This document shows positions 42,235-51,932 of a stretch of 64,000 bases of DNA, in pieces. Numbering within the stretch: position 1 is the first letter of the stretch; each line of letters opens with the position of its first letter. Source of the stretch: Pseudomonadota bacterium (lineage in GTDB: Bacteria; Pseudomonadota; Alphaproteobacteria; Acetobacterales; Acetobacteraceae); assembly GCA_021805565.1 (NCBI GenBank), contig JAJZFA010000005.1, forward strand, positions 1 through 64,000. The letters run 5' to 3'. The position numbers and the translations under genes were made by a program. The notes beneath the pieces are model-generated. The model worked only from the letters and a program-made list of their open reading frames with translations. It searched no databases and was not told the origin of the DNA.

Positions 42235-43347
42235 CTATCCGATCAGTCCGGCGACCCACCGGACCACGCCGAGATGGGTAAGATCGTTCCACGTCGCGAA
42301 GACAAACAGACAAGCGAGGAACGCCAGTCCGGCGCGAAATCCGTATTCCTGTGCCCGTTGCGGCAGTGGGCGTCCACGCAACGCCTCCGCCAGATAGAAC
42401 ATCAAATGACCGCCATCGAGCACCGGAATGGGGAACAGATTGATCAGCCCGAGATTCACCGACAGCAGGCCAATGAACGAGATCAGGCTGGCAATGCCGA
42501 GTTGGGCGACCTGACCGGACAACTGGGCGATGCGCAGCGGTCCGCCGAGGTCGTCGGTGCCGCGGTTGCCACGGATCATCTGGGCAAGCCCGCTAAACGT
42601 TTCCGCCGTAATGGCCCAGGTTTGCGCGACACCGTCGCCGATCGCATCCAGCACGCCGACATGACGATATTCGACCTCCCCGCCCCGCACACCCAGCAAC
42701 CCGACCTGATGGCCGCCTGACTCACGCGATTGCGTTGTCACTGGCAGTGTCTGCCGCACGCCGTTGCGCTGGATGATCATTTCCACGGTTTCGGATGGGT
42801 GAGCGGCGATCGTGCGCTGCAAATCCTCGAAAGTGCCGATGGGCTGGCCGGCAATTTCGATCACGCGATCGTTGACGATAAGGCCTGCCTTGGACGCAGC
42901 CGAGTCCGGCACCACGACGCCGATGACCGGAAGGGCAACGGGCGTACCCAGGGCGACGAACAGTCCGGCGAACAATACCATCGCGAGCAGGAAATTGGCC
43001 GCCGGGCCAGCCACGATGATGATCGCGCGGGACAGCACGGACTTGTCATGGAAGGTCTGGCCGGGAATCCATTTCGCCCGCACCTCCGCCGACACGTCCT
43101 GCGGACGTTCCTGGCCGTGCAGCTTGACGTATCCGCCAAGGGGAATCCAGGCCAGCTTCCAGACCGTGCCGCGTTTGTCGGTCCAGGAGGTAATTGCCTG
43201 TCCAAAGCCGATCGAGAACGCTTCCACCCGGACGCCGCGCCAGCGCGCCGCCAAGTAATGGCCCATTTCATGGATGAACACCAACACACCCAGCACGACG
43301 ACGAAAGCCGCGGCGCTACGAACGAATTCCGGAATGGCAGTCAGCAC
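42235..43347 (-). CDS. rseP: Site-2 zinc metalloprotease RseP (RasP/YaeL)
   Basis: This inner-membrane intramembrane protease cleaves anti-sigma factors and remnant signal peptides. The 370-aa protein has zinc motif HEMGH in the first helix (VFIHEMGHYLAAR), a PDZ domain around residues 115-200 (SKAGLIVNDRVIEIAGQPI), and the second catalytic motif NLFPIPVLDGGHL in a C-terminal helix. There is a single PDZ, as in many alphaproteobacteria (E. coli has two). It starts at GTG 43347, 11 bases after dxr. Confidence 0.95.
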   Translation of the reverse strand: MLTAIPEFVRSAAAFVVVLGVLVFIHEMGHYLAARWRGVRVEAFSIGFGQAITSWTDKRGTVWKLAWIPLGGYVKLHGQERPQDVSAEVRAKWIPGQTFHDKSVLSRAIIIVAGPAANFLLAMVLFAGLFVALGTPVALPVIGVVVPDSAASKAGLIVNDRVIEIAGQPIGTFEDLQRTIAAHPSETVEMIIQRNGVRQTLPVTTQSRESGGHQVGLLGVRGGEVEYRHVGVLDAIGDGVAQTWAITAETFSGLAQMIRGNRGTDDLGGPLRIAQLSGQVAQLGIASLISFIGLLSVNLGLINLFPIPVLDGGHLMFYLAEALRGRPLPQRAQEYGFRAGLAFLACLFVFATWNDLTHLGVVRWVAGLIG

Positions 43348-43358
43348 GGGCGTGGCTT

Positions 43359-44576
43359 TCAGGTCTGGATTGATCGAACGGCTTCGGCACGATTGGGGAG
43401 CAAATCCAAGGCGGCGCGGCGGGCGAGTTCATCGAGTGCGATCACATCGTCCAGCGTATCGGCGGCGGGGGTTCCCAGTTTTTGCAGAACTTGCTCCGAA
43501 ATATGAGAAATAGACAAAAAACCGATACGTTTTTGAAGAAATGCCTCGACAGCGATCTCATTCGCCGCATTTAAGATGGTGGGCGTTCCGCCACCGATTT
43601 GCAACACTTCTCTTGCTAACCGCAGCGACGGAAAGCGAATCAGATCGGGGGCGGCGAATTCCAGCCGCGCAACGGCGGCCAGATCGAGCCTGGGGGAGTT
43701 TGTGGCCATCCGTTTCGGCCACGCCAGGGCATGGGCGATCGGGATTCGCATATCGGGGGAGCCGAGTTGAGCGAGCACCGATCCATCTTGGTAACAGACC
43801 ATCCCGTGGATGACCGATTGCGGATGCACCAGTACTTCGATCTCGGTTTCGTCCAGGCCGAACAGGCGGGCAGCCTCGATCAGTTCCAGGCCCTTGTTCA
43901 TCATGGTGGCCGAATCGATGCTGATTTTCGCGCCCATCGACCACACCGGATGCCGCAGCGCCATTTCCGGCGTAGCGCGAGCCATGTCTTCCAGGCTCGC
44001 GGTGCGGAACGGGCCGCCCGATGCGGTCAGCACGATTTTTTCCACGGCGCCGCGATTGCCATCGGCCAGCGACTGGAAGATGGCATTATGTTCGGAATCG
44101 ACTGGCAGCAGGGTCGCGCCGGCCTGCCGCACCGCTTGCAGCATCACATCGCCGGCACACACCAGTGCTTCCTTGTTGGCCAGGGCGACAAACGCACCGC
44201 GCCGGATCGCCGCCAGGGTGGATGCCAGCCCGGCGGCGCCGGTGATCGCGGCCATGGTCCAATCCGCCTGCATGGATGCGGCCGCCACCACGGCGTCGGG
44301 TCCGGCGGCGGCCTCTATTCCGGTTCCGGTCAGCGCATCGCGCAAGGCTGAATAAGCGGACTCGTCGGACACCACGGCGATTTCGGCACGCAGGGCAATC
44401 GCCTGCCGGGCCAGCAGCCCGGCATTTCGGCCGGCGGCCAGCGCGCGCACCTGAAACCGGTCCGGATCGGCCATTAGCAGTTCGATCGTTTGGGTTCCGA
44501 CGCTGCCGGTGCTACCGAGAACCGTAACGGATCGGGGGGCTGGAGCTGGCGAGGAAGCAGGCTGAACGGCTTTCAT
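43359..44576 (-). CDS. dxr: 1-deoxy-D-xylulose 5-phosphate reductoisomerase
   Basis: It converts DXP to MEP with NADPH, the committed step of the non-mevalonate isoprenoid pathway. The 405-aa protein has the NADPH motif VLGSTGSVGTQTIEL, LANKEALVCAG, the metal/substrate motif PVDSEHNAIFQSL, then SGGPFR, MGAKISIDSATMMNKGLELIEA and a C-terminal helical domain. ATG 44576 overlaps the cdsA TGA (ATGA). A much longer upstream open frame runs through cdsA and is not coding. Its product feeds uppS in the same operon. Confidence 0.96.
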   Translation of the reverse strand: MKAVQPASSPAPAPRSVTVLGSTGSVGTQTIELLMADPDRFQVRALAAGRNAGLLARQAIALRAEIAVVSDESAYSALRDALTGTGIEAAAGPDAVVAAASMQADWTMAAITGAAGLASTLAAIRRGAFVALANKEALVCAGDVMLQAVRQAGATLLPVDSEHNAIFQSLADGNRGAVEKIVLTASGGPFRTASLEDMARATPEMALRHPVWSMGAKISIDSATMMNKGLELIEAARLFGLDETEIEVLVHPQSVIHGMVCYQDGSVLAQLGSPDMRIPIAHALAWPKRMATNSPRLDLAAVARLEFAAPDLIRFPSLRLAREVLQIGGGTPTILNAANEIAVEAFLQKRIGFLSISHISEQVLQKLGTPAADTLDDVIALDELARRAALDLLPNRAEAVRSIQT

Positions 44577-45433
44577 TCCCAAAGGACTACTCCACCTCCC
44601 AGTGCCAACGCCAGTAGTGCCGCCGCCGGGGCTGCTGTCAGCACCGCATCCAACCGATCGAGCAGACCCCCATGGCCGGGGATGATGGAACCGGAATCCT
44701 TGACCCCGAAATGGCGCTTGACCAGGCTCTCGAAAAGATCGCCCGCCTGACCGACGACGCCGATGACAATCGCCAGCAGTGCGGGGTGCCACAAGCTTGG
44801 CGCATGGCCCAGAATTGCCGGGGCCGCGGCCCCCACGGCGGCGGCGGCGGCCAGGCCGCCCACGGCGCCCGACCACGTTTTTCCAGGCGAAATGGCCGGG
44901 GCGAGGCGCGGACCGCCGATTGCTCGGCCCGCGATGTAGGCGCCGATGTCGCTGGCCCAGACCACCAGCAGCAGCACCATCACGTTGATGGCACCGCTTC
45001 CGGGCGGTTGCCGCAACCAGACCAGCGCCACCCCACCCAGACCGAGATACGGGATACCGAACGCGACCGGCCGAACCGGCGAAAACCCACCCGCGCCGAT
45101 GGCCCCCGCGACGGTAGCAAGCGCCAGCAGCATGACGGCGTATCCTGCAAATCCCCATGCCGCGACCGCCACGGACAGCGGCACCGCGGCAAATAATAGC
45201 ACGTCCAGGGGTGCGCCCCGGCGGCGGCACAGGCCAAGCCATTCGTATGCAAGGCCGATGGCGATCAGCCCCAACAGCACATCGAACGCAATTCCGCCGG
45301 CCCAAATACATCCCAGGGCGAGCGGGGCCAGCACCAACGCCGATACGAACCGGAGCCGGAGGTCGGCCCACCGGGCGGAATTCGGACGGACAGGTTCCCC
45401 GGATCGCAGGCGTTCAGTCCTTACGCCCGCCAA
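44573..45433 (-). CDS. cdsA: Phosphatidate cytidylyltransferase
   Basis: This is an integral membrane enzyme making CDP-diacylglycerol from phosphatidic acid and CTP for phospholipid synthesis. The 286-aa protein has about eight hydrophobic segments and a C-terminal CDP-DAG synthase signature [22 protein letters not shown] followed by LLDRLD. The likely start is TTG 45433, overlapping the end of uppS by 20 bases, with AGGGAA about seven bases upstream; no ATG is available at a sensible place. It overlaps dxr at its 3' end by ATGA. Confidence 0.93.
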   Translation of the reverse strand: MAGVRTERLRSGEPVRPNSARWADLRLRFVSALVLAPLALGCIWAGGIAFDVLLGLIAIGLAYEWLGLCRRRGAPLDVLLFAAVPLSVAVAAWGFAGYAVMLLALATVAGAIGAGGFSPVRPVAFGIPYLGLGGVALVWLRQPPGSGAINVMVLLLVVWASDIGAYIAGRAIGGPRLAPAISPGKTWSGAVGGLAAAAAVGAAAPAILGHAPSLWHPALLAIVIGVVGQAGDLFESLVKRHFGVKDSGSIIPGHGGLLDRLDAVLTAAPAAALLALALGGGVVLWE

Positions 45434-46238
45434 ACCGGCGTTCCCTGCGGGCGAACTCCCGCAGTGCCGAACCGAAATGGTCCTGATCGAAGTCGGGCCA
45501 CAGCACGTCGAGAAAAACCAGTTCGGCGTAGGCAGCCTGCCACAACAGGAAGTTGGACAGCCGCTGTTCCCCCGAGGTGCGGATCACCAGATCGGGATCG
45601 GGCATCCCCGCCGTGGCGAGAAAACGCGCAAAGACATCTTCGCCCAGGTCGGCCGCGGCCAGGGTTCCGGCGCGCACGGCTTCCAGCGCGGCGCGCGCGG
45701 CGGCGGCGATCTCGGCACGCGCGCCGTACGACAGGGCGATCGTCAGATTGAGCGTATTGTTCGCGGCGGTATCGTGTTCGGCGACCAGCAGATCGTTCTG
45801 GATATCGGAATCGAACCTGCTCCGGTCGCCGATAAAACGCAGACGGACGCCGGATTGCTTCAGTTCGGCGATTTCCGAACGGAGATAGCGCCGCAGCAAT
45901 CCGGTTAGGTCGAGAACCTCGCCGGCGGGCCGGGCCCAGTTTTCGCTGCTGAACGCATAGATGGTCAGCCAGGATACGCCCGACCGGATAGCGGCCTCCA
46001 CCGTGCGGCGAACCGCCCGCGAGCCTTCCCGGTGCCCTGCGATTCGCGGCAGACCCCGCGATTTCGCCCAGCGGCCATTACCGTCCATGATGATCGCAAC
46101 ATGGCTGGGCACGATGGTTTCGGCAGCGCGGACGCCAGCCGGTGCGATATCTGCGACGGCGTGGGACGTCGCGAAGGCTGGTGGCACGTCGTCCTCCGGC
46201 GCGAAGGCCCGGGCAGGCCGCTTGATGATAACCGGCAT
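45414..46238 (-). CDS. uppS: Undecaprenyl (di-trans,poly-cis) pyrophosphate synthase
   Basis: This cis-prenyltransferase makes undecaprenyl pyrophosphate, the lipid carrier for peptidoglycan and O-antigen. The signature [23 protein letters not shown] begins about residue 47, with further motifs [13 protein letters not shown] and [20 protein letters not shown]. The C-terminus has FDQDHF. The 274-aa length includes an N-terminal extension of about 40 residues not found in E. coli UppS. ATG 46238 has AGGA upstream. It lies 18 bases after frr. Confidence 0.95.
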   Translation of the reverse strand: MPVIIKRPARAFAPEDDVPPAFATSHAVADIAPAGVRAAETIVPSHVAIIMDGNGRWAKSRGLPRIAGHREGSRAVRRTVEAAIRSGVSWLTIYAFSSENWARPAGEVLDLTGLLRRYLRSEIAELKQSGVRLRFIGDRSRFDSDIQNDLLVAEHDTAANNTLNLTIALSYGARAEIAAAARAALEAVRAGTLAAADLGEDVFARFLATAGMPDPDLVIRTSGEQRLSNFLLWQAAYAELVFLDVLWPDFDQDHFGSALREFARRERRFGGRKD

Positions 46239-46256
46239 CGTGTATCCTGGCTCGCC

Positions 46257-46826
46257 CTACACCTGCCTAATATCTTTTTCCTTATCCGCGAGCGCTTCGT
46301 CCACCTTTTTAATGAACTGGTCGGTCAGTTTCTGCACCTCGTCGGACCAGTTCTTCGATAAATCCTCCCCGATTTCGTGCTTTTTCTCGTGGCCCTTGAT
46401 CTGTTCCATACCGTCACGCCGCACGCCGCGCACCGAGATTTTCGCGCCCTCGGCGTATTTGTGGGCCATCTTGGCGAGTTCGGCCCGGCGTTCGGTGGTC
46501 AGCATCGGGATAGGGACTCGGACCAGCATGCCGTCGGCGGCGGGGTTCAGGCCCATCCCGGAGTCGCGAATGGCCTTTTCGACGGCGGAGACCATGGATT
46601 TGTCCCATACCTGCACCGTCAGCATGCGCGGTTCGGGCGTGCCGATGGTGCCGACCTGATTCAAGGGCATTTCCGAACCGTAGGCAACGACCTTCACCGG
46701 TTCAAGCAGGCCAGGATGGGCGCGGCCGGTGCGCAAGCCGGCAAATTCACGGCGCAGCGTTTCAAGGGCGCCGTCCATGCGGCGGGTCAGGTCTTGTTTG
46801 AGGGCGGTCAGATCCGCGGTCGCCAT
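46257..46826 (-). CDS. frr: Ribosome recycling factor
   Basis: This 189-aa protein dissociates post-termination ribosomes together with EF-G. It has the three-helix bundle pattern: N-terminal [25 protein letters not shown], the domain II strand [20 protein letters not shown], and a C-terminal helix with [29 protein letters not shown]. The length and motifs are normal. It starts at ATG 46826 and lies 40 bases after pyrH in the standard rpsB-tsf-pyrH-frr order. Confidence 0.97.
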   Translation of the reverse strand: MATADLTALKQDLTRRMDGALETLRREFAGLRTGRAHPGLLEPVKVVAYGSEMPLNQVGTIGTPEPRMLTVQVWDKSMVSAVEKAIRDSGMGLNPAADGMLVRVPIPMLTTERRAELAKMAHKYAEGAKISVRGVRRDGMEQIKGHEKKHEIGEDLSKNWSDEVQKLTDQFIKKVDEALADKEKDIRQV

Positions 46827-46866
46827 GGCGATGCCTCCTTACTGCGTTGATTCAGTCGCACGGGCG

Positions 46867-47589
46867 CTAGGTCTCGATAATCCGGGTAAATGCCCCTTCG
46901 CCCCGCATGACCTGTGCGAAAGCGCCGGGCGCGTGGATGTTGAAGACGATGATCGGCAAATGATTTTCGCGTGCCAAGCTGATCGCGGACGCGTCCATCA
47001 CCCCAAGGTCGTTCGACAGCACGTCCAAATACGTAAGCTGCTCATAACGGGTGGCGTCCGGCACCTTGCGCGGATCGGCGGAATAGACGCCATCGACCTG
47101 CGTGCCCTTCAGCAGCGCGTCGCACTTCATCTCGGCCGCGCGCAATGCGGCGGCGGTGTCGGTGGTGAAGAACGGATTGCCGGTGCCCGCCCCGAACACC
47201 ACCACCCTGCCCTTTTCCATGTGCCGTTCGGCTCGGCGGCGGATATACGGCTCGCAGACCGAGGCCATCGGAATGGCGGATTGCACCCGGGTCGGGACCT
47301 CGCGCTTTTCCAGCGCGGACTGCATCGCCAGCGCGTTCATCACCGTTGCCAGCATGCCCATATAGTCGGCCTGCGCGCGATCCATGCCCGACGCCGCGCC
47401 GGACACGCCGCGAAAAATGTTGCCGCCGCCGATCACGACGCACACCTCCACCCCCATGGCGACAACAGCCTTAATATCGTTGGCGATCGCGCCGACCGTG
47501 TCGTTGTCCAGGCCATACTCGCGGCGGCCCATCAACGCTTCCCCGGACAGTTTCAGCAGCACACGCTTATAGACGGCAGGCGGTGTCAT
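46867..47589 (-). CDS. pyrH: UMP kinase
   Basis: It phosphorylates UMP to UDP; a hexameric bacterial-type UMP kinase of the amino-acid kinase fold. The 240-aa protein begins [13 protein letters not shown], with [11 protein letters not shown] as the phosphate-binding glycine loop, [17 protein letters not shown] for nucleotide binding, and [22 protein letters not shown] 47589 has GGGAG upstream. It lies 77 bases after tsf. Confidence 0.97.
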   Translation of the reverse strand: MTPPAVYKRVLLKLSGEALMGRREYGLDNDTVGAIANDIKAVVAMGVEVCVVIGGGNIFRGVSGAASGMDRAQADYMGMLATVMNALAMQSALEKREVPTRVQSAIPMASVCEPYIRRRAERHMEKGRVVVFGAGTGNPFFTTDTAAALRAAEMKCDALLKGTQVDGVYSADPRKVPDATRYEQLTYLDVLSNDLGVMDASAISLARENHLPIIVFNIHAPGAFAQVMRGEGAFTRIIET

Positions 47590-47666
47590 GAGGCTCCCTT
47601 GGCACAATGAAGAGCGGGCGGCACCGTAATGGCACCGCCCGCCGTGGACAAGCCGCTGCCTGGCCG

Positions 47667-48575
47667 TCAAACGCCGGCGGTGGCGGCGACCTCGGCGGCG
47701 AAGTCGTCCTTCGGCTTTTCGATACCCTCGCCAAGCTGGAACCGGACGAAACCGTTCAGCACGACGCCGGCTTTCTTCACGACGGCGCGCACGCGGCTTT
47801 CGCCGTCATGCACCCAGACCTGCTCCAGCAACACCACTTCCTCGTAGTATTTGCGGATGCGGCCTTCCACCATCTTCTCGACGATGTTCTCCGCCTTGCC
47901 GGACGCGCGAGCCTGTTCGCTGAGCACCGCGCGTTCGCGTTCCAGGGCCGCGGGATCGACCGCATCGACATCCAGCGCCTCCGGCCGGGTGGCGGCAACG
48001 TGCATGCCGACCTGACGGCCCAGCGTTTCCAGCGTGGCGAACTCGCCGGGGCCTTCGATAGCGGCCAGGACGCCGATTTTGCCAAGGCCTGGCTTCAGCG
48101 CCTGATGCATATAGGACGCCACGACGCCCTGCTTCACCGACAGCACCCTGACGCGGCGGATGGACATATTCTCGCCGATGGTGGCGACAAGATGAGTCAG
48201 CTCGTCCCCGACCGAACGGCCGGTGCCGGGAAACGGTGCGGCCTTGATCGCGTCCAGATCCTCACCCACGGCGAGCGCGATTTTCGCCACCGCTTCGACA
48301 AAACCCTGGAAGGTTTCGTTGCGGGCGACGAAATCGGTTTCCGCGTTCACCTCGACGATTGCCGCCTTATCCGGGGCGGTGGCGACGCCGACCAGACCCT
48401 CGGCCGCGACGCGCCCGGATTTCTTGGCGGCGGCGGCGAGGCCCTTTTTGCGCAGCCAATCGATGGCGACCTCGATATCGCCATCGGTTTCGGTCAACGC
48501 CTTCTTGCAGTCCATCATACCGGCGCCAGTCTTCTCGCGCAGGTCTTTCACCAGGGCAGCGGTGATCGCGGCCAT
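47667..48575 (-). CDS. tsf: Elongation factor Ts
   Basis: This is the guanine nucleotide exchange factor for EF-Tu. The 302-aa protein has the N-terminal UBA-like domain with [16 protein letters not shown], then the core signature [14 protein letters not shown], and a C-terminal dimerisation/coiled region. ATG 48575 has GGGAG upstream. It lies 25 bases after rpsB. Confidence 0.97.
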   Translation of the reverse strand: MAAITAALVKDLREKTGAGMMDCKKALTETDGDIEVAIDWLRKKGLAAAAKKSGRVAAEGLVGVATAPDKAAIVEVNAETDFVARNETFQGFVEAVAKIALAVGEDLDAIKAAPFPGTGRSVGDELTHLVATIGENMSIRRVRVLSVKQGVVASYMHQALKPGLGKIGVLAAIEGPGEFATLETLGRQVGMHVAATRPEALDVDAVDPAALERERAVLSEQARASGKAENIVEKMVEGRIRKYYEEVVLLEQVWVHDGESRVRAVVKKAGVVLNGFVRFQLGEGIEKPKDDFAAEVAATAGV

Positions 48576-48600
48576 GTCTTTATCTCCCGGAATGCAAGGT

Positions 48601-49383
48601 TCAGGCGGCCGCGGGAGCGGATGCAGGCTCCACGTCCGCCAGGATTTCGGCCGGCAGGTCTTCGCGGGCACCGATATCGGCGCCGGAATGCGCCATCTCG
48701 GCGCTAATGCCGTCGAGCACCGCGCCCGAGATCAGGTCGCAATACAACGTAATCGCCCGGATCGCGTCATCGTTGCCGGGAATCGGGAAGGTCACGCCGG
48801 TCGGGTCGGAATTGCTGTCCAGGATCGCGACGACCGGAATGTGCAGCTTGTTGGCTTCCTCGACCGCCAGCTTTTCCTTGTTGGTGTCGATGATGAACAG
48901 GATGTCCGGCAGGCCGCCCATGTCCTTGATGCCGCCCAGGGCGCGATCCAGCTTGTCCTTGTCGCGGGTGATATTCAGGACTTCCTTCTTGGTCAGACCC
49001 TCGGTCTGGCCGCCAACGAGGTCTTCGATCTGGCGCAGGCGCTTGATCGAACCGGTGATGGTCTTCCAGTTGGTCAGCGTGCCACCGAGCCAGCGGTGGT
49101 TGATGTAGTACTGGCCGCACTTTTTGGCGGCGTCGGCGACATGTTCGGCCGCGGCGCGCTTGGTGCCGACGAACAGGACACGGCCGCCGGCGGCGGTGAC
49201 GTCGCGGACGGCGCGCAGGGCGCGGTCCAGCATCGGCACGGTCTGCTGCAGATCTATGATGTGGACTTGGTTACGGGTGCCGTACAGGAACGGCGCCATG
49301 CGCGGATTCCAGCGGCGGGTGTGGTGACCAAAGTGAACACCGGCCTCGAGAAGCTGGCGCATCGTAAAATCGGGCATCGCCAT
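48601..49383 (-). CDS. rpsB: 30S ribosomal protein S2
   Basis: This 260-aa component of the small subunit starts at ATG 49383 ([20 protein letters not shown]); ATG 49377 is an alternative. Further S2 motifs are [27 protein letters not shown], and [12 protein letters not shown] followed by [24 protein letters not shown]-terminal Ala/Pro/Glu tail is present. AAAGGAG lies at a normal distance. The upstream leader carries a hairpin and is a likely site of autoregulation. Confidence 0.97.
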   Translation of the reverse strand: MAMPDFTMRQLLEAGVHFGHHTRRWNPRMAPFLYGTRNQVHIIDLQQTVPMLDRALRAVRDVTAAGGRVLFVGTKRAAAEHVADAAKKCGQYYINHRWLGGTLTNWKTITGSIKRLRQIEDLVGGQTEGLTKKEVLNITRDKDKLDRALGGIKDMGGLPDILFIIDTNKEKLAVEEANKLHIPVVAILDSNSDPTGVTFPIPGNDDAIRAITLYCDLISGAVLDGISAEMAHSGADIGAREDLPAEILADVEPASAPAAA

Positions 49384-49404
49384 AGGCGTGCTCCTTTCCT
49401 GTGT

Positions 49405-49442
49405 CCGGTTGAACCTCCGCAGGGGCTGCCGTCTGGCACCGG
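49405..49442 (-). promoter_or_regulatory. Leader hairpin upstream of rpsB
   Basis: In the 5' leader, CCGGT/ACCGG arms enclose a nested GCAG-CCC-CTGC hairpin ending about 20 bases before the rpsB ATG, just ahead of the ribosome site. Bacterial rpsB leaders are often autoregulated by S2. The position and fold fit but the sequence has not been compared with known S2 leaders. Confidence 0.35.
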
Positions 49443-49669
49443 ACCCATGGGAATGGGAAAGGGTCCCCGCGTGTGAATTACCGGCGCGCGGATGGATGAC
49501 CGGCGCCGACGGGCGGGATATGGCGGAAGTTGGCGGGGAATGCAAGCGGGAGTCGCGGGGCTACCGGCCTCGTTCTCCGGTTGCGACAAGCGGCCATGTC
49601 ATCCGCCCACCGCGCCGGTTGCCGCTCCCGCAACCCCGCATCCACCGCCGGTGGGCAACACCAATGCTA

Positions 49670-50227
49670 TCAGTTCATAGACGGCTGGCGACAGGCCTTG
49701 CCGACGATGTAGGCGACCCCTTCCGATCCCACCTGCGTCGTGTGCTGGCATCCAGCCGCGATCTCGCAATGGTCGCCAGCACGGAACGTCTCGCCTTTGT
49801 TGTCACGGATGACGGTGATCTCGCCGCTCAGCACCATGATCCGCGCATCGAAATCGTGTGCGTGAAGGTCCTCGGACGAGCACGGCTTCTGGCCTCCGTT
49901 GACCACCTCGAAACCCTCCCGGCGCAAATCGCTCTCGAACGCCTCGCGGGTCAGCGGGCCGTTGCGGCGACGGCCCGAAAGCAGGGCGACACCCTCTGGC
50001 CCGACATGTTCGGCATGCATCCGGCCGGCCAGAACCTCGAAGCATTGCCCCGCACGAAAGGTGGTCGGGGTATTATCGCATGTGATGGTGATTTCGCCAC
50101 CCAGGACCAAAGACCTGGCGTCGAAATCGTGGCAGTGATTGGGTGCGATCAGGTTTGGCTTTACGCTGCTGTTCACAACCCGGTAGCCGCTGCTACGCAG
50201 GTCCGCGTCGAATTCGGCCGTGTTCAT
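49670..50227 (-). CDS. Bicupin protein
   Basis: This 185-aa protein is made of two similar halves, each a small cupin. The first has PNHCHDFDARSLVLGGEITI and GRMHAEHVGPEGV; the second has EDLHAHDFDARIMVLSGEITV and GCQHTTQVGSEGVA. The conserved His/Asp residues suggest a metal site in each half. The halves also share the openings SSGYRVVNSSVKPN and REGFEVVNGGQKPC, so an internal duplication is clear. The role is unknown; similar proteins sense or bind small molecules. ATG 50227 has AAGGAG. It is divergent from the XRE-cupin regulator by only about 40 bases, so that regulator probably controls it. Confidence 0.75.
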   Translation of the reverse strand: MNTAEFDADLRSSGYRVVNSSVKPNLIAPNHCHDFDARSLVLGGEITITCDNTPTTFRAGQCFEVLAGRMHAEHVGPEGVALLSGRRRNGPLTREAFESDLRREGFEVVNGGQKPCSSEDLHAHDFDARIMVLSGEITVIRDNKGETFRAGDHCEIAAGCQHTTQVGSEGVAYIVGKACRQPSMN

Positions 50228-50266
50228 TGTCTGCTACTCCTTGCCTGGACGACCCGAACGTGCGCT

Positions 50267-50848
50267 ATGGAGAACATGCTGTCAACTTTAGAGAACGAAA
50301 TCAGCCTGCGCACGGGGCGCGCGGTGAAGCAATATCGCGAGGCCGCCGGCTTTAGTTTGCGGATGTTGTCGGCGCGCAGCGGCGTTTCCTCGTCGATGAT
50401 TTCGGACATCGAACGCGGAACGAAGTCGCCGACCGTCATCACCGTGGTGCGGCTCGCCCAGGCGCTGGGCGTTCGCGCCGCCGCTCTGCTGGACGGCGGG
50501 TCGGGTCCGGCCCCACGCATTTGCGTTCTACGCCGCGGCGAGGGCGATGGCGGCGAGCACCCCGCGCGCTGGAAACGCCTGGGATCCGCGGTCCCCGGCA
50601 GCCGCATCGACTTCCTGCACTATCAGATCCCTCCATCCACGGTCCTGGGTCCGGCCGCCGCCCACGCCGCCGGCACGGTCGAGCATATGCACGTGGCCGC
50701 CGGCACCGTGCGCGTCACCGTGGGCGACGAAACGGCGGAACTCACGGCGGGCGACAGTTGCAGTTGCCGCACCGACGCCCCGCATGCGATCGAGAACCCC
50801 GACCCATCGACCGAGGCGCTTATTTACCTGATCGCCGAACGGGGCTGA
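50267..50848 (+). CDS. XRE-family transcriptional regulator with C-terminal cupin
   Basis: This 193-aa protein has an N-terminal HTH_3/XRE domain (KQYREAAGFSLRMLSARSGVSSSMISDIERG, residues about 20-75) and a C-terminal cupin (about 110-190, with VEHMHVAAGTVRVTVGDE and DAPHAIENPDPS). This architecture is typical of regulators of amino-acid, polyamine and detoxification genes (PuuR/SutR-like). The start could be ATG 50267 or ATG 50276. The long open frame upstream runs opposite the bicupin gene and is not coding. The 39-base divergent gap is where it should bind. Confidence 0.82.
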   Translation: MENMLSTLENEISLRTGRAVKQYREAAGFSLRMLSARSGVSSSMISDIERGTKSPTVITVVRLAQALGVRAAALLDGGSGPAPRICVLRRGEGDGGEHPARWKRLGSAVPGSRIDFLHYQIPPSTVLGPAAAHAAGTVEHMHVAAGTVRVTVGDETAELTAGDSCSCRTDAPHAIENPDPSTEALIYLIAERG

Positions 50849-51025
50849 GCCCGCCGATCGGCGGACCCCCTCGATAATGCTCCGGGCAAGAACTCCTTGC
50901 GTAGTAGGCGCAAGGCCGCCGATTGGAATGACGACTGCCTCGCGGGGCGTGTCGCGGCGTGTACATTTCACCCAATTCCCGTGGACAGGGGCACGGGCCA
51001 TGCGGCTTACGGTAAAAAATTTCGC

Positions 51026-51055
51026 TTGACTGTTTCGTGGAACATACCATATACC
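51026..51055 (+). promoter_or_regulatory. Promoter of the higBA pair
   Basis: TTGACT at 51026-51031 and CATATA/TATACC at 51048-51055 (16-18 bp spacing) lie in a low-GC stretch before the toxin gene. TACCATATACC and AAAAA-GTAG-TTTTT around 51046-51068 could form the operator bound by the antitoxin. Confidence 0.4.
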
Positions 51056-51117
51056 AAAAAGTAGTTTTTACCACAATGCAGTTTTTTCATGTTAAATTCG
51101 TTAACTATAGAAATACT

Positions 51118-51441
51118 ATGACCATAAGCCATTGTAAGGACAAGGCTACAACACGCTTTCTGGCTGGCCAACGTGTAAGGGAATTTGAGGCCTTCGCCGA
51201 TGCTGCGACAAGGGCGCTGACCAAACTGCAAGCCGCTGTTATTTTGAGCGACCTTCTGATGCCCCCATCAAACCACTTCAAGGCGCTGGCGGGGGATCGG
51301 CAAGGACAGTACAGCATTCGGATCAACATTCAATACCGGGTCTGCTTCAGATGGTTACCTCATCCTTCTGTCCTTCCCGGAGCAAACACGTTGTTAACCG
51401 CTGGAGACGCCTACGATGTTGAAATAACCGACTATCACTGA
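51118..51441 (+). CDS. higB: HigB/RelE-family toxin
   Basis: This 107-aa type II toxin of the RelE/HigB (plasmid maintenance killer) fold cleaves mRNA at the ribosome. It shows the family C-terminal pattern LAGDRQGQYSIRINIQYRVCFRW...DAYDVEITDYH. Between the last two strands there is an extra loop of about 15 residues (LPHPSVLPGANTLLTAG) where most relatives have a short turn. The ATG at 51118 is taken because relatives start about 10 residues before the first helix. Low GC compared with the surroundings suggests horizontal transfer. The antitoxin gene follows after 43 bases. Confidence 0.85.
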   Translation: MTISHCKDKATTRFLAGQRVREFEAFADAATRALTKLQAAVILSDLLMPPSNHFKALAGDRQGQYSIRINIQYRVCFRWLPHPSVLPGANTLLTAGDAYDVEITDYH

Positions 51442-51484
51442 CCCACTTCTAAGTTTCTCCATTTTTTGCGGGATCCCAGCCATC

Positions 51485-51787
51485 ATGGCCTACCCTATCG
51501 ACAATCTTCCCCCAATACATCCAGGCGTCTTCTTACGAGAGGAGATCGAAATGCTGGACATAAGCGCGCGCAAGTTCGCCGAACGAATCCGTACGCCGCA
51601 TAACGCCGTTACCGAGATCATGAACGGCGAGCGCTCGATCACCGCCCAGATGGCGATCCGGCTCGCGCAGGCGTTCAGCACAACACCTCAGTATTGGCTG
51701 AACCTTCAAATACTCTACGACCTGAAGCGGGCTCGCGCGGAAATGACCGCTGAATCGCTACAGATCGAACCATACGCCACGGCCTGA
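51485..51787 (+). CDS. higA: HigA-family antitoxin
   Basis: This 100-aa XRE-type antitoxin has PPIHPGVFLREEIEMLDISARKFAERI, then the HTH recognition region TPHNAVTEIMNGERSITAQMAIRLAQAF and the family end TPQYWLNLQILYDL. It neutralises HigB and represses the operon. The toxin-first gene order is typical of higBA. It starts at ATG 51485. Confidence 0.9.
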   Translation: MAYPIDNLPPIHPGVFLREEIEMLDISARKFAERIRTPHNAVTEIMNGERSITAQMAIRLAQAFSTTPQYWLNLQILYDLKRARAEMTAESLQIEPYATA

Positions 51788-51932
51788 AACCAACCCCGCC
51801 GAAAGCAGGCCCGGATGGCCGGACGGATCGGTCCAGACACACCCCCCGGCGATTGACCGGCCTCGCGGTTGCTGCAAGGAATGCGGCAACCGATCCAGCT
51901 CCGGAGCCGGATACAATATCGAGGGAGAGGCA

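Noticed and set aside
43359-45371. 670-aa open frame extending dxr upstream
   Set aside because: The extension is antisense-quality sequence inside cdsA; the ATGA junction and the family start place dxr at 44576.
49388-50266. Upstream extension of the XRE-cupin frame
   Set aside because: Runs opposite the bicupin gene and lacks any family similarity; the HTH domain starts after 50267.
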